This document shows, in pieces, positions 22,450 through 34,559 of a DNA stretch of 64,000 nucleotides. Position numbers and translations under genes: made by a program. The DNA lies in assembly GCF_011075055.1 (NCBI RefSeq), contig NW_025401105.1, forward strand, positions 1-64,000, read 5' to 3'. The number at the start of each line of letters is the position of its first letter. Position 1 is the first letter of the stretch. The DNA is from Mangifera indica (lineage: Eukaryota; Streptophyta; Magnoliopsida; Sapindales; Anacardiaceae). The notes beneath the pieces were generated by a model. That model saw only the letters and a list, made by a program, of their open reading frames with translations, searched no databases and was not told the origin of the DNA.

Positions 22450-23809
22450 AATATGGTGTCTTTCTCCTTTAGCCTCATGTCTCACTAGTGCTCTTCAAGA
22501 ACCTTTGCTGCAACTCTTTACCTGTAAAATATTAAATTAAACAGAGTGAGCAACCATGACTCAATAAGAAAATCATACTCAATACTTAAAACATTTTATA
22601 CCAGTATTAATCTCTTCCATACTCAACGTGTCTGGGCTATTCACATACAAAATAATTGACACGGAACACGTATTAAACACATATTATAATTCTCTTCTTT
22701 CACCCATTTATTCATTTCCTTACTATACAAATATGATTCACTTGTTATGATTTATGCATGTATGAGTGTCATGACTTTTCTATTTTCTGATCGTATATCT
22801 TTCTCAACTCTTTATCAGCCACATAGGCTTGCATGCATGATTCTAATGCAAATGACTTTCATAAAATATTTGCTAATTCTTTCTCTTTTTTTTTTTTTTT
22901 GGTCAAATATTTTCATTGATCGGTCTAGACTACATAAGACATTACTCGCAGTCACCATACAAGGTACAATCCTCTCTTACATGCATGTTTCTCTTTTTTT
23001 TTCTTTGTTGTCCATACAGTACAACTCGCGTGTAAGGATTTTAAGCATGCTTTCTGTTTTCCTGTATCATATGAGTCATTATAAAACCAAAAACATTTGT
23101 TTTCCATTTTCTAAAAACATGCATAACTTAGAAAATGTTTTTCCTCCATCTTTTATTTTCTGAAATCATGCATGTGTTATGATTCCTCATGTATACATGT
23201 ATAACTATAACATGAAATATGCCCATTCATTATTTTTCCTTGTTCTTTTCAAGCCTCATCGAGCATCAGATTATTTTCTCAAGGATTTACATATATCTCA
23301 TGCATTCCATATGAATATACATATTTATTATAATGGTTTTTTTACACATATCATGCACATAATTAAGCAAAATTAACCTACATCACATAAAATGACATTT
23401 TTTCGATATAAGGGTTATGCCACATATCATCCACATAATTAAGCAAAAATTAACCTTATGCATAAAATTACATGCTTACCACAAAATCCTTTCATCAATT
23501 CATCATTTCCCATCTATTCAACACACAAAATCCACAAAGCTAACCCTAGGAATATGAAATGTCTAAAGTACCCTTATGGCCAAAAATTACATCATGAATC
23601 CTAATAAATTTCTTTATCCTTTTTAAGCATAAATCACCTTAATTCTAATACCTTACACACTTATACAAGTAAAGATTATTTAAATAACCTAACTCAAATT
23701 ACTTCAAGTATGTAAAGTATGAAATTCTTACATTTTCTTTGCTAATTAGGTGATTTAAGTCTATCTTCCTTCTTTTCTTCTTCTTAGCAATCTGAATTCG
23801 AGTGTTACA
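22450..23809 (-). mobile_element. Probable solo Gypsy LTR
   Basis: On the minus strand the right edge begins TGTAACACTCGAATTC, the TGTAACAC start shared by many plant Ty3/Gypsy LTRs. It is followed by LTR-like text (AAGGGTACTTTAGACATTT, GGTTGCTCACT, TTTACAGGTAAAG). It abuts the truncated 3' LTR at 23813. The left boundary near 22450 is a guess: no matching TG...CA end or 5-bp target duplication could be read. Open frames inside show no domain. Confidence 0.4.
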
Positions 23810-23812
23810 CCA

Positions 23813-24004
23813 CGCCTAGTCAGCATCATAGGTTTTGTAGATTAATATGTCTGCTCCAATTTTTAATCTTCTTGGCCTAACTTACTCCAAAATATTCAAA
23901 GTTTTCTAAGTGCAAAAGATAAATAATTTCATTAAATTGAATTAAATTTCCTCACAACATAATGGAATTAGAACTGAAAATAATAATAATTAACGACGTT
24001 ATCA
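23813..24004 (-). repeat. Truncated 3' LTR of the Athila-like element
   Basis: It aligns with 32716-32908: GATTTTGTAGATTAATA, GCTCCAATTTTTAATCTT, AGTGCAAAAGAYAAATAATT and the terminal TTATCA. Homology stops at about 23813, so only some 190 of about 1345 bp remain. Confidence 0.85.
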
Positions 24005-24019
24005 AATTCCCCCACATTT
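24005..24019 (-). other. Polypurine tract
   Basis: On the minus strand AAATGTGGGGGAATT directly precedes the TGATAAC start of the 3' LTR. This is the correct place for plus-strand priming of reverse transcription. Confidence 0.8.
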
Positions 24020-26285
24020 ATCTTTTGCTTGTCCTCGAGTAAAACAAAAACAAAAACAAAAAGGTTCCATCAATCCCTCTTCTCATGATCCCAAAAAGTG
24101 TGCATACCTTAGGATTCAAACCAACCAAGACTCAAGCAACAAAACACCTCATCATCAAACTTTACAAGGAATTATGCACAAAGACAAATCAAGACAATCA
24201 CATTCTATAGCATGTATGAAGTTTTGGTGAATCTCTTCACGGTTATCACTTATACCAGTCATGTGTTTAATGGTTCAATGTTTTGCTCAAATTCTTCCAA
24301 TACAAACATTCTACCATAGGCTTGCTTATGCACCAAATCTCCACCACTTAGATTATATACATGCATAAATCAAAAGGACTTTATTTTAGGTTATAATGGG
24401 GCTTTGGGTAAAGGTGAGGATTAATGGATACAAAAGGTTAAAACTATGATCATTAACAAAGCATTTAAACACATAAAAGGAACAAAATATAAATCCGAAA
24501 ACACCACATTCACCATATTTCTCTTTTGTAATTTCTTTCTATTGCCTTTTTTTTTCTTTTGTCTTTTTCTTTTTTTTTTTTTTGTTTTTCATTTTTTTGT
24601 TTTCTTTTTTATTTCTTGAATAACTAAGGGAATTGGATAGTAAAGATAACAACTTAAGGCAGTAACAATAACAATCTTCATACCAACTTTTTTCATCATC
24701 TCATCCTATACATTTAAGTCCCATTTTCCCCCACACTTAAATTTTTCAAGATAGTAAATTCACCAAGCAACAAAATTTAGTTTAAATGCCCTGCTAACAC
24801 TCATGGTTGGGTAAGGATTTTTCCTTGAAGGTTTGGGTTTGTAATATGGTTTTATCTTAAAGAATCAAGGCTTTGTCAGGCTCAAGGGGATAACTAAGGA
24901 AATTAAAACAGGTTGGCTTTTTAAGCTAAAGGGTTTAAACAAGAATGTCTTTATCATTTTCATGTAGGTATATATCAAAGCAATCTCAAAACGGTTCAAA
25001 GCAAGTTTTAGAGATATATTCACATGGGAGAATATCACTCATCAAAGAAAACATAGATTAATATGTATGTTTCACTTTTTTTTTTTAGCTCAAAACTCAC
25101 GGGTTAAATCAATTTACCTCAACTTCAAACAAAGCTCTATCATTTAATTGCCAAAATTTGTTTAAGTGCATACCCCTAGTTAATCTAACAAATCAGTGTA
25201 CATTGTTCTCATACTTAATTAGCTAAATCCTAAGGCATGCATACAAATTAATTCATTCAAAATGAAATTAATGGAACTATTTGGTTGACTAAAAATAGGG
25301 AAGAATACACCAACTGCCACATCAATGAAAAACAAAAACAAAAACCAACTTTAACCAGCAACGAACAACAACATAGATAAAACAAGACAAAAAATAAGGC
25401 ATAACCACAAAAAGAAAAACACAAGACAGAACAGAGAAAAAAAAAACAGAGTAAAGAAGAATAGAGCATAGAAGAACAAAACATAAAAATAGAACATAGG
25501 TCAGAATAGAAGAGCAAATAAAAAAAAAATTGAAGACAGGTAAAGAAAAACAGAAAAAATAAAACACACCCCACACTTAAACCAAACATTGTCCTCAATG
25601 TTTAAACAAAACACACAATAATGAAACTGAAATATAAAAGAAAAGGAAATGGAAAACTTCTCTGGATTTTTTTTTTTGGAAAAAGAGTAGCAGTCAGCAT
25701 CATGGAAAGTTACGATTGATGGAGGATTCTTCAGGTTTTGGTGATGGCTCTGGTATATGAGGTTTCCGACAGGTGGATCTTACTGGTCTTTTATGCTATA
25801 AGCAGGTTCTGACCATGGCTTTGCAAAATGAGGAAATGGACTACTAGGGCTCAAATGGGAAAGAAAGTGTAGTTTGACGGTATTGACAAATATGATTTCA
25901 TATAACCCAACATTATACTTGCACATAAGCATATAGGCCCCTTATGTTTAATAGAATAACAAAGCAAGAGCTGGACTTTGACAGAAACACATGACCCAAT
26001 TCTAGAACACCAAAATACAGATTTTTCCCCTATGAACATTTACAGAAGGCTAACTAAAACCTGGCAGAAGGAAGAAAATGAGTGAACAGTAACATAAAAT
26101 AAATTAAAATGAACCTAATCGAAAAATCATAAAATAATTGCTAATTAGACATTCAAAAATCCTAAAACTGAAATTTAAAACTAAAATTGAAACACATAAA
26201 TCGAAATTAAAAACAAATGTCCAGAAAAATTAAAATTGAAGTATTAATTAAAATAAGATTGAAAGCTTGGGTTGTATCCCAAGTA
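24020..26285 (-). other. Non-coding 3' region of the Athila-like element
   Basis: This lies between integrase and the PPT. It holds the motif GGCGCTACTTGGGATACAAC (minus strand, about 26270-26289), a conserved-looking sequence after pol in such elements, and A/T-rich runs. No envelope-like frame is seen. The hydrophobic open frames near 25257-25598 come from A-rich DNA. Confidence 0.6.
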
Positions 26286-26289
26286 GCGC

Positions 26290-27660
26290 CTTTGTTTACA
26301 GTCGTCGACTTGATGTAATGCCTTCGTCTATTTATCAATGTAAACGAAGCTTTCAACTCCACTTCTTCGACATTTGCAATTTGCATTCCTTCGTAAAATG
26401 GTTTAAGTCTATGGCCATAAACTTAAAACACTTTCGAGGTCGCTAAACTCTGAATCTCTATTGCACCATGAGGAAAAATGCTAGTAACAACAAAAGGTCC
26501 AATCCAATGAGAACGTAATTTATCTGGAAGCAATCGAAGTCTTGGGTGATAAAGAAGAACTTTTTGGGCAATTGAAAATTCTTTTCTTGAAATCATTTTG
26601 TCATGAAATGCTTTTGTTTTCTCCTTATAAATTCTAGAACTCTCGTAAGCGTCATTGCGAATTTCTTATAATTCTTGCAACTGCAATTTCTTATGTTCAC
26701 CACTCTCATTTAACTTCATGTTGCATTGCTTGACAGTCTAATATGCTTTATGCTCTAATTCAACTAGAAGATGGCAGGCATTACTAAACACCAACTTGTA
26801 CGACAACATACCAATTGACGTTTTGTATGTTGTTTTATATGCCCATAGCGCATCCTCCAAGTGCAAACTCCAATCCTTTCTTTTTGGACCAACAGTTTTC
26901 TCAATGATGGATTTAATTTCTTAGTTTGAAATCTCAGCTTGTCCATTGGTTTATGGATGGTATGACATAGCAATCTAGTGTGTTACACCATATTTTTTTA
27001 ACAAAACCTCTATTGTTCGGTTACAAAAATGTTTCCCTTGATCTCTAATTAGAGCCTTTGGAATGTCGAACCTATTAAATATGTTAGATTTAAGGAAACC
27101 TGAAACAACTTTACAGTCATCAGTTCTAGTAGCTTTCGTTTCTATCCACTTCGAGATATAATCAACCGCTTATAAAATATAAACATAAATAAACGAAGAT
27201 GGAAAAGGCCCCATGAAATCAATACCCCAAACATAAAAAATTTCACAAACTAAAATAGAAGTTTGAGGCATTTCATTTTTTTGTGAAATATTACATGTTT
27301 TCTGACAGCGTTCACAAGATTTACAAAAAGAGTATCTGTCTCAAAATAAAGTTGGCCAGAAAAATCTACAATCCAAAATTTTTCTTGCTATCCTTTTGGC
27401 TCTAAAATGGCCTCCACAAGCATATGAATGGCAAAAGGTAATAATACAAGAAATTTTAGTTTCAAGTACGCACTTTCCTATAACCTGATTAGCTCAATGT
27501 TTTCACAAATACGAATCATCCCATACGTAATACTTTGCATCATTTTTCAGTTTGTCTTTGTGAGCCCTAGATAAATCAGTTGACAGTATGTTAGTAACCA
27601 AATAATTTACAATGTTTGAATACCAGGGTAGCTTGTAGTTTGCTGAAAATAACTGCTCAT
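26290..27660 (-). pseudogene. Integrase remnant of the Athila-like element
   Basis: The minus-strand translation gives the catalytic core: VDYISKWIETKATRT with the first Asp, DIPKALIRDQGKHF with the second Asp, then SYHP, TNGQAEIS and EIKSIIEKT carrying the Glu. The C-terminal part follows with [17 protein letters not shown] and KLRSHWIGPFVV. Stops interrupt it (for example after GVTH and SYHP). The DDE residues themselves are still readable. Its role would have been cDNA insertion. Confidence 0.85.
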
Positions 27661-27673
27661 CAGGAAATTGCTC

Positions 27674-29281
27674 TTATAGAGTCTGCTCTGTTTTCACATG
27701 AACCAGATGGCTTAAATGGTCAGTAACACAATTTTCTTGTCCAGTTTTATCCTTGATCTTTAGGCCAAATTCACTCAGCAGAAGAATCCATCTTATAAGC
27801 TTTGGTTTTGCTTCCTTCTTTGTTATCAAATACTTAAGGGTTGCATGATCAGAATAAATAACAACTTTAATACCTAATAAATAAGAACATAATTTTTCTA
27901 ATGCAAAAACAACAGTCAAGATTTCTTTTTCAGTGGTTAAATAATTTTTCTGTGCATCATTCAAGGTCATCGAGGCATAATATATAACATGTGGCACCCT
28001 TCCAACTCACTGGCCCAAAATAGCTCCTACGACGTAATCACTTGCATCGCACATTATTTCAAATAGAAGACTCCAATCAGGTGGTTGAATTATTGGTGCA
28101 GAAGTCAGTAGTTGTTTCAACTTGTCAAATGCATTTTGACACCCTTTATCAAACTCGAAAGCCACATCTTTTTGCAGTAACTTGCACAATGGCAATGCAA
28201 TACGCGAAAAATCTTTAATAAGGCGTCGGTAAAAAGCTGCATGGCTAAGGAAAAAACGAACTTCCCGCATACTAGCTGGGTAAGGTAAAAATTGAATAAT
28301 ATCAATTTTAGCCTTATCTGCCTCTATACCCCTAGCTAAAACTACACGCCCCAAAACTATACCTTGCTTAACCATAAAATGACATTTTTTAAAATTTAAA
28401 ACAAGGTTAGTTTCAATGCATATTTGTAAAACAAGTGTGAGATTATGCAAACAATGATTAAATGAATCCCCATGAATAGTAAAATCATCTATAAAAATTT
28501 CTATAATGTGCTCAACATAATCTGAAAATATACTAACCATACACCTTTGAAAAGTGTCCGACGCATTACAAGCTCTGAATGACATTCGTCAATATGCAAA
28601 GGTTCCAAATGGGCATGTGAAAGTCGTCTTCTCATGATCTTCTGAAGCAATTGCAATCTGAAAATAATCTAAAAAGCCATCTAGAAAACAATAGTAAGCT
28701 CAGCCAGCTAGTCTTTCCAACATTTGATCAATAAACGGTAACAGAAAATTATCTTTACGAGTTACAACATTTAATTTACTATCATCTATACAAACTCGCC
28801 ACCCATTTTATACTCGAGTGGGTACCAATTCATTATTTTGATTTTTTACTGTCATGATGCTGGTCTTTTTTTATACAACTTAAACAGGGCTAACCCATTC
28901 TTTGTCTAAAATTGGATAAATTACTCCAGCTTGAAGCAACTTCAAAATTTCCTTTTTTACTACTTCCATCATCAACGAGTTCAACCTCCTTTGTTTTTGC
29001 CAAATTGGTTTAGCTCCCTCTTCAAGAAGAAGTCAATGCATGTAGGTAGAGGGACTAATTCCTTTAATATCAGCAATGGTCCATTCTATGGTTGTTTTGT
29101 GCTTCTTCAGAATCTGCACCAGTTTTTCTCCTTGTTGCTTATTTAATTTACTGGAAATGATCACTAGTAAGGTCTCATCATCTTTAGGGTATATATATTT
29201 GAGGTGATCTATAAGAGGTTTCAGCTCCAGCTCAGGTGCCTGCAAAATAGAAGGTACCAATTTTTCATTAGGCACTGGCAA
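27674..29281 (-). pseudogene. Reverse transcriptase-RNase H remnant
   Basis: The N-terminal spacer (ELELKPLIDHLKYIYP and TIADIKGISPS) is at 29281-29033. RT motifs near 28790-28600 include VQNGWRVCIDD and FTCPFGTFAY. The active-site box FIDDF with LVLNFKKCHFMV and GIVLGRVV lies in 28585-28007. RNase H follows in the next frame at 27997-27674 ([31 protein letters not shown]). Stops and at least one frame change break it into four pieces. Confidence 0.88.
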
Positions 29282-29523
29282 CTCAATCTAAGATACATTA
29301 CCTGTATTTTTCAACTCCCTGAACTCATTCATTTCTGCACTGTATTCTACACATGAATTTAATTTAAATTCATCACTTTCTTTCAAAAGCTTTTCATGGT
29401 TAGCCACTTCCAACTCATTTTCACTATCAAGTTCAAAATATCCTATGCTAGAGAATCAATTAAATCAACTGAATAAATAGGAAAATCCACATCAGGATAT
29501 TTCATAACATCATAAATATTAAA

Positions 29524-30036
29524 TTAGACAGCTTCACCATCAAACTCCATGGTCAATGTGCTTTTATGAACATCAATTTTTGTTTTAGTTATTTTCATAA
29601 AGGCTCTTCCTAACAAAATAGGTGCAAATTGGTCATTATTTTCCATATCGAGAACATAAAAATCTGCTGAAAAAATTAACTTATCATTAACCTGAACAAG
29701 AACATCTTTAATCAACCCCTTAGGATATGCATTTGATCTATCGACCAATTGAATAACTACACCAGTTTTTTCTAAAGGTCCAAGATTAAATGCAGAATAA
29801 ATGGAATATGACATTACATTAATAAATGCTCCTAAATCTAACATGGCATTTTCAATTTTAGTGCCACCTATTTTGCAAGAGATATAAAACATACCTGGGT
29901 CTTTGCATTTTTCAAGAAGACTTTTTCGAATTATGGCTGAAACATTTTCTCTTACCCTTATTTTTTCACATCTTTTGAGCCTTTGTTTTCTTTTCAATGT
30001 ACACAGCTCTTTTAGAAATTTAGCATAGCGAGACAC
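29524..30036 (-). pseudogene. Aspartic protease remnant
   Basis: A retropepsin-like fold is recognisable: CKIGGTKIENAMLDLGAFIN contains D-L-G in place of the usual D-S/T-G, followed by VIQLVDRSNAYPKGLIKDV, VDFYVLD-like FSADFYVLDME and ILLGRAFM. The DLGA form is normal for Athila/Tat-type elements and so is not decay. The fragment is an open 170-codon frame but is isolated from gag and RT by stops. Confidence 0.85.
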
Positions 30037-30099
30037 TTAGTCACTACATTTTCGGAAGAATTATTTTCTACTACCATTTCCTCTATGTTTTCTGCTTGT

Positions 30100-31390
30100 T
30101 GCATTGTTGCAGGTGGTGCTTTAATCAGCATCTCTAACTCTTTTCCACTCCTCAACACTATTACACTAGCATTCTCCTTTGGGTTCACCATAGTTTAGGA
30201 TGGCAGTTTGCTTGAATTCTATGCTTCCTGCATACTGATTGTAGTAGCCATCTAACTCATTTGATTTTCTAGATTTTGAATGCTAGTTCTAGTTCCCTAC
30301 TGAAATTTCACAATGTTAGTAGCTAAAGTTTTAACAATATCTTCAAGAGATGTACCTAAATCAAAATTTTGAGTTAGTTGCTGCTATCTAGGAATGTAAA
30401 GCTGTTGATATAGTTGAAAGTTATTCGAAGGTTGATTCACATATGCATTCCCATAACAAAGATTAGGATAATCTCTCCAACCCAGGTTGTAAGTATTCGA
30501 ATAAGGATAATAATTATGATTTTGCTATTGTTGTCCTAGAAATCCACCTACTACATTAGCTTATTCAAAGCAGTCTTCTTGAAGTGTTGGGCATATATCA
30601 GTTGGTTGCCTCTCTATTGAACAGATTCTGCAAACTTTTGCTGCCTTCATTTTTCCTACAGTCATTTGATGTACAAGAGTAGTTAGATCATCAAGTCATC
30701 TTTCAAGAGAAGAGACATTTACCTTATTGACACGACAAGACGAATGGTCCTATTCCCAAATTGTTGTGAATTCGACACCATGTTTGTAATTAAATTTCGG
30801 GCTGCTTCAGGTGTTTTGTCAGCCAATGCTCTATCACTCATTGCATCAATCATATTCCTATCATTTGATAAGAGTCCTTCATAGAAATATTGAATAAAGA
30901 GCTAGTCATTAATTTGGTGATGTGGATAACTTGCATAGAGTTTTTTAAAGTACTCCTAATATTCGTATAAAAACTCTCCAGTATGTTGTCTAATACCATT
31001 GATTTCCTTTTTGAGACTGGCAACTCTTGAAGCTGGAAAAAATTTCTCCAAAAATAGTCTTTTCATCTCATGCCAAATGGTGATACTTCCAACAGGTAAG
31101 TAATAAAGCCAATCTTGCACATCATCTTTCAAAGAAAACGAAAAAGCTCTCATCTTGATTTGTTCTTTGGTTACTCCATTCAGTTTCATACCTGTACACA
31201 CCATATGAAATTCCTTTAAATGTTTATGAGGATCTTCACCTGCGAAGCCACGAAAAATAGGTAAAAGATGGATTAGTCTAGATTTTAATTCAAATGTAGT
31301 ATTAACATCTAAATTAGGAAAAGTAATGCAGTATGGTTGTTGATTCAAATCTGGAGCAGCAAGCTCTTTTAAAGTCTGATTTTTAGCCAT
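30100..31390 (-). pseudogene. Gag remnant of the Athila-like element
   Basis: The first 144 codons from the ATG at 31390 are open. They carry AAPDLNQQPYCITFP, LIHLLPIFRGFAGEDPHKHL, KEFHMVCTGMKLNGV, AFSFSLKDDVQDWLYYL, and LFLEKFFPASRVASLKKEI, the Retrotrans_gag core. A stop follows FLYEY. Beyond it the frame can be followed with many stops through SYPHHQI, FYEGLL and AARNLITNM. The capsid role is known for the family; this copy is dead. Confidence 0.88.
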
Positions 31391-31540
31391 GTTTTCCTTT
31401 GTTTCGCGAACAGATCTGTGTGCTTGTAGTCTCTTTTTTGTTTTTTTTTTTTCAGCCTTTTTGTAGTCTTTTCAATCTCTAGATCAAATTGTAAATCAGA
31501 TTGTTTCGAAGATCACATAACAAACATACAAATTAAAAAC

Positions 31541-31558
31541 TCCCTAATAACGACACCA
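31541..31558 (-). other. Primer-binding site of the Athila-like element
   Basis: On the minus strand TGGTGTCGTTATTAGGGA lies five bases after the LTR end. It looks like a decayed TGGCGCCGTTGCCGGGGA, the PBS commonly seen in this element group. Confidence 0.7.
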
Positions 31559-31563
31559 AAATT

Positions 31564-32908
31564 TGGTACGTGCTGTCATCGACACCCAAATTAAAATTCT
31601 AAATTCCTGTAACAAAAATATAGTAAAAGAAAGTAGGGATCGTTCCCTCGAAGAGTTTTAATTAGTACGTCGTCAGAAATCAATTAAAACAAGGAAATAA
31701 GGGGGGATATGAATTAAACGCGAATTATAATTAAAAATAAATAAACAAAAATTCAGTGAAGTAATTTGAAAGGAATAAATCAATTTAACAAACTTTGGTC
31801 TACAGTCACATCCACCATTGAACTATGATTGATCGTTAATACCAAAAATATCAAATTAATTATTCAAATATTCGTTGCGGTATTAATTACTTGTCTTTCC
31901 TTATGAATAGTTAACTAAAAACATGTATTCCAATTAACCTTTATTGATTAATAATTCGGATACAATCTCGAATTTAATTAAACAATATCATTACGAATTA
32001 GAAAGACCAATGAAGCAAGACAACACAAGTGTACGATGTTGCATTTAATCCAGTTGATTATTTTCCTAGGATTTATAGTTCCTGACACAATAAACAATAA
32101 ATCTCAGTTGCCACTTTGATTAGATAGATTGAACAATTACAGATTCAGCATCTAAACTAGTAGTAGATTATATTAATTGATAAACTAATCGTGCATCTTA
32201 GCAATCAACCAACACAATCATGAAAAATAATTCAAAAAGATAATCAATACCTGAATAATTAAAAGATGCATTAAAAAACAAAACTTAATCTCACAATTAT
32301 TATAATTTCATGGTTTCAAATCCCTTCAACTAAGAGAAAATATTCAGCCACTGTAAACCATATTTAGCTCTCTAATCCTCCAATTACAATGATAAATAAT
32401 CCCCCATCAAAATAAAAATAAAAGTATATATATTTTCTTCCTACTCAGATATGGAAATAAAAGTTAATCATAATCTCTTAATCCAGCCAAGCAAAGATGA
32501 TCCATATCTTCCCAAAAAGAAAGGAAAAGATATATATTTTAATGTATATCCTTCCTCCAAAAATATTATTTCTTATCTATCTCAATTAATCCCCTTTTCT
32601 AGCTAATAATCATCCTTTTTCTAGGAAGCAAATCTTGAGATTTTGTGGAATATCTCAGTTGATCTAAACATCCAGATCAATTTTCGAATTCTGCTTTCGT
32701 CATTTCACATGCCCACTCTTAGTCAACGTCACGGATTTTGTAGATTAATAGGTTTGCTCCAATTTTTAATCTTTTTGGCCCAACTTACTCTAAAAATATT
32801 CAAAGCTTCCTAAGTGCAAAAGACAAATAATTTCATTAGATTGAATTAAATTTTCACACAACATAAGGGAATTAAAACTCAAAATAATAACAATTAACGA
32901 TGTTATCA
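31564..32908 (-). repeat. 5' LTR of the Athila-like element
   Basis: 1345 bp. On the plus strand it runs TGGTAC...TTATCA, so on the element strand TGATAA...GTACCA. It is bounded by the PBS at one end, and its other end matches the 3' LTR end at 24004. Confidence 0.8.
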
Positions 32909-33043
32909 AGTTTTGTTATTATTATTGTTGTTTGTTTGTTGTTATTTATTATTGGTCATGACCATACTGGTTCATTCATTTGTATATGGATAAATACACA
33001 TATATATGGTTAAGATACAACATGTGTTTCAAGATAAGGTTTC

Positions 33044-33357
33044 TTTTAAGTATAACAATTCTATGTGTATGTTTCACGAGTATCGAGTAAGGCTGAAATA
33101 TACGAGTTTCATTGGAAGCAAAGAGAGTTCTCTTATTTCTTTTGAAATATAAGACAAGAAAATTCATAAAAAAAACTAACAGAGATATAGCAAAGAGAGT
33201 TCTCTTGTCTCTTTTAAATATAACAATTGTATGTGTATGTTTCATGAGTATCGAGTAAGGCTGAAATATACGAGTTTCATTGGAAGCAAAGAGAGTTCTC
33301 TTGTTTCTTTTGAAATATAAGACAAGAAAATTCATAAAAAAAATTAACAGAGATATA
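33044..33357. repeat. Tandem duplication, 168-bp unit
   Basis: Two near-identical copies with a constant offset of 168 bases. TATAACAATT at 33051 recurs at 33219, and CGAGTAAGGCTGAAATATAC and GGAAGCAAAGAGAGTTCTCT both recur. Differences are few, so the duplication is fairly recent. It is non-coding. Confidence 0.9.
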
Positions 33358-33705
33358 ACACATGTTTGTGATCACTTTATTAGATGTTATTTTTATCATA
33401 CTCCTAAATTTGATCTGTATTGATTTGATTATTGGTAATTGTGATCAAAGAAGTTCTTATGTTGATATAAAACATAAGTAACGCTTTGGTTCGTTATTGA
33501 TGATCATATTAATTAGATTATTTATTAAAGTGTAATTTATCTTTAGACTATTTTATTTTTCAAAATAGTGGTCATTTAAAGTTAAAATGCTGATTACCTA
33601 GGAATCAAAAATTTTTTTCTTTTTTTCTTTCTAAAAATAAAATATAACAAAAAATAATTAATGTTGCCCAAGTGAAAGAATGTTAGAAATTTCTTAATGT
33701 GGGTA

Positions 33706-34170
33706 GCATTAATTATGATTTTGGTTTAATAAAATTGGATAATTGAATAGTCATATGTCTGTTTACTAATGCGCTTGAGTGATCAATAAAGATAAGTGCA
33801 ATACACTTAAAGATTATGATTTAGGTGGACAGTATAAATGTGGGTCTTAAGGTTTATTGGAACTTGATGAGGCATCAATTAATCTACCATAAGTATTGGC
33901 TAGGTTCATGTTCCAAAACTTGATGCAATAATTGTAGTATAACTTACCCCATTGAAAGCTATCATTTAAAGAGGTTTTTGAAATAGAAGACCAAGCCACG
34001 TCAAGAGGTGAGAGGTAATCTTGGCAGCTTTACAGATTTAAATTGTATGACGATCTAGGTATTCTTATAACTTTGAACTTTAATTCAGTGGTTTTATAAT
34101 CTATATGTAGATCCTGAAATTAGGATTGATTGATTTATTTTATTGAGTTTATACAAAATAAATCTTAAAT
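33706..34170. repeat. Dispersed repeat, family 5 copy 2
   Basis: Collinear with 18236-18720 (see that entry). Here the position equivalent to the poly-G run reads GAACTTGATGAGGCATC. It is non-coding as far as can be seen. Confidence 0.7.
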
Positions 34171-34191
34171 GTGGCAGTACACAAATAGGGT

Positions 34192-34545
34192 TTAAAATCT
34201 GAATTTTTTGAAACTAAAATCGGGATTATACAATCTGAAATTAGGATTTGATGATTTTGAGCCCCCTACCATGCACAAGGAGATCACTACAAAACTATCC
34301 AACGTCAATCTAATGCTTCCATCTTCCATATATGGCTCAAGAAATCCTATGAACTGAACTGACAGAAATGCACATGAATATTAAGATCTTAGGTTTGCCC
34401 GTCAACAGAGGTAATTGATATACTCCAATAATGGAAAAACTATTTTCGAAAGGTTGATTTTATGCCCAGAGAAATCATTATTTAGAATTAAAGCCGTGGT
34501 GTCTTGAAATGGAAATCGCAGAAAGCCAAAGATTTGAACCTTCAT
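34192..34545 (-). other. Unrecognised near-open frame, possible gene remnant
   Basis: From an ATG at 34545 one minus-strand frame stays open for about 48 codons (MKVQIFGFLRFPFQDTTAL, then HKINLSKIVFPLLEYIN). It meets a TGA and a TAA, then stays open again for about 60 codons (SVQFIGFLEPYMEDG, PNFRLYNPDFSF). I do not recognise the protein. A short intron between the halves is possible but no phase-compatible splice pair is convincing. It may be chance. Confidence 0.2.
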
Positions 34546-34559
34546 GGTTCCTAAGTATA

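Larger units (their letters stand above)
23810..32908 (-). mobile_element. Ty3/Gypsy retrotransposon, Athila-like, degenerate
   Basis: Read on the minus strand the order is 5' LTR (32908-31564), PBS, gag, protease, reverse transcriptase, RNase H, integrase, a long non-coding 3' segment, PPT, and a truncated 3' LTR (24004 down to about 23813). Gag and protease style (DLGA active site), the RT spacer and a TGATAAC LTR start point to the non-chromovirus Athila/Tat side of Ty3/Gypsy. All domains carry stops. The aligned LTR parts differ at roughly one base in eight by eye, so the insertion is old. The missing 1.1 kb of the 3' LTR coincides with the solo LTR next door. Confidence 0.88.

Noticed and set aside
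22747..23163. 138-codon hydrophobic frame
   Set aside because: Lies within the probable solo LTR, has no domain, and its composition follows the T-rich sequence.
25257..25598. Hydrophobic minus-strand frames resembling a small membrane protein
   Set aside because: Read from A/G-rich low-complexity DNA in the 3' non-coding part of the Athila-like element; Phe/Leu/Cys runs arise from composition alone.
29524..30036. Protease DLG motif first read as loss of the active site
   Set aside because: DLGA is the usual form in Athila/Tat-type Gypsy elements, so it is not evidence of decay.
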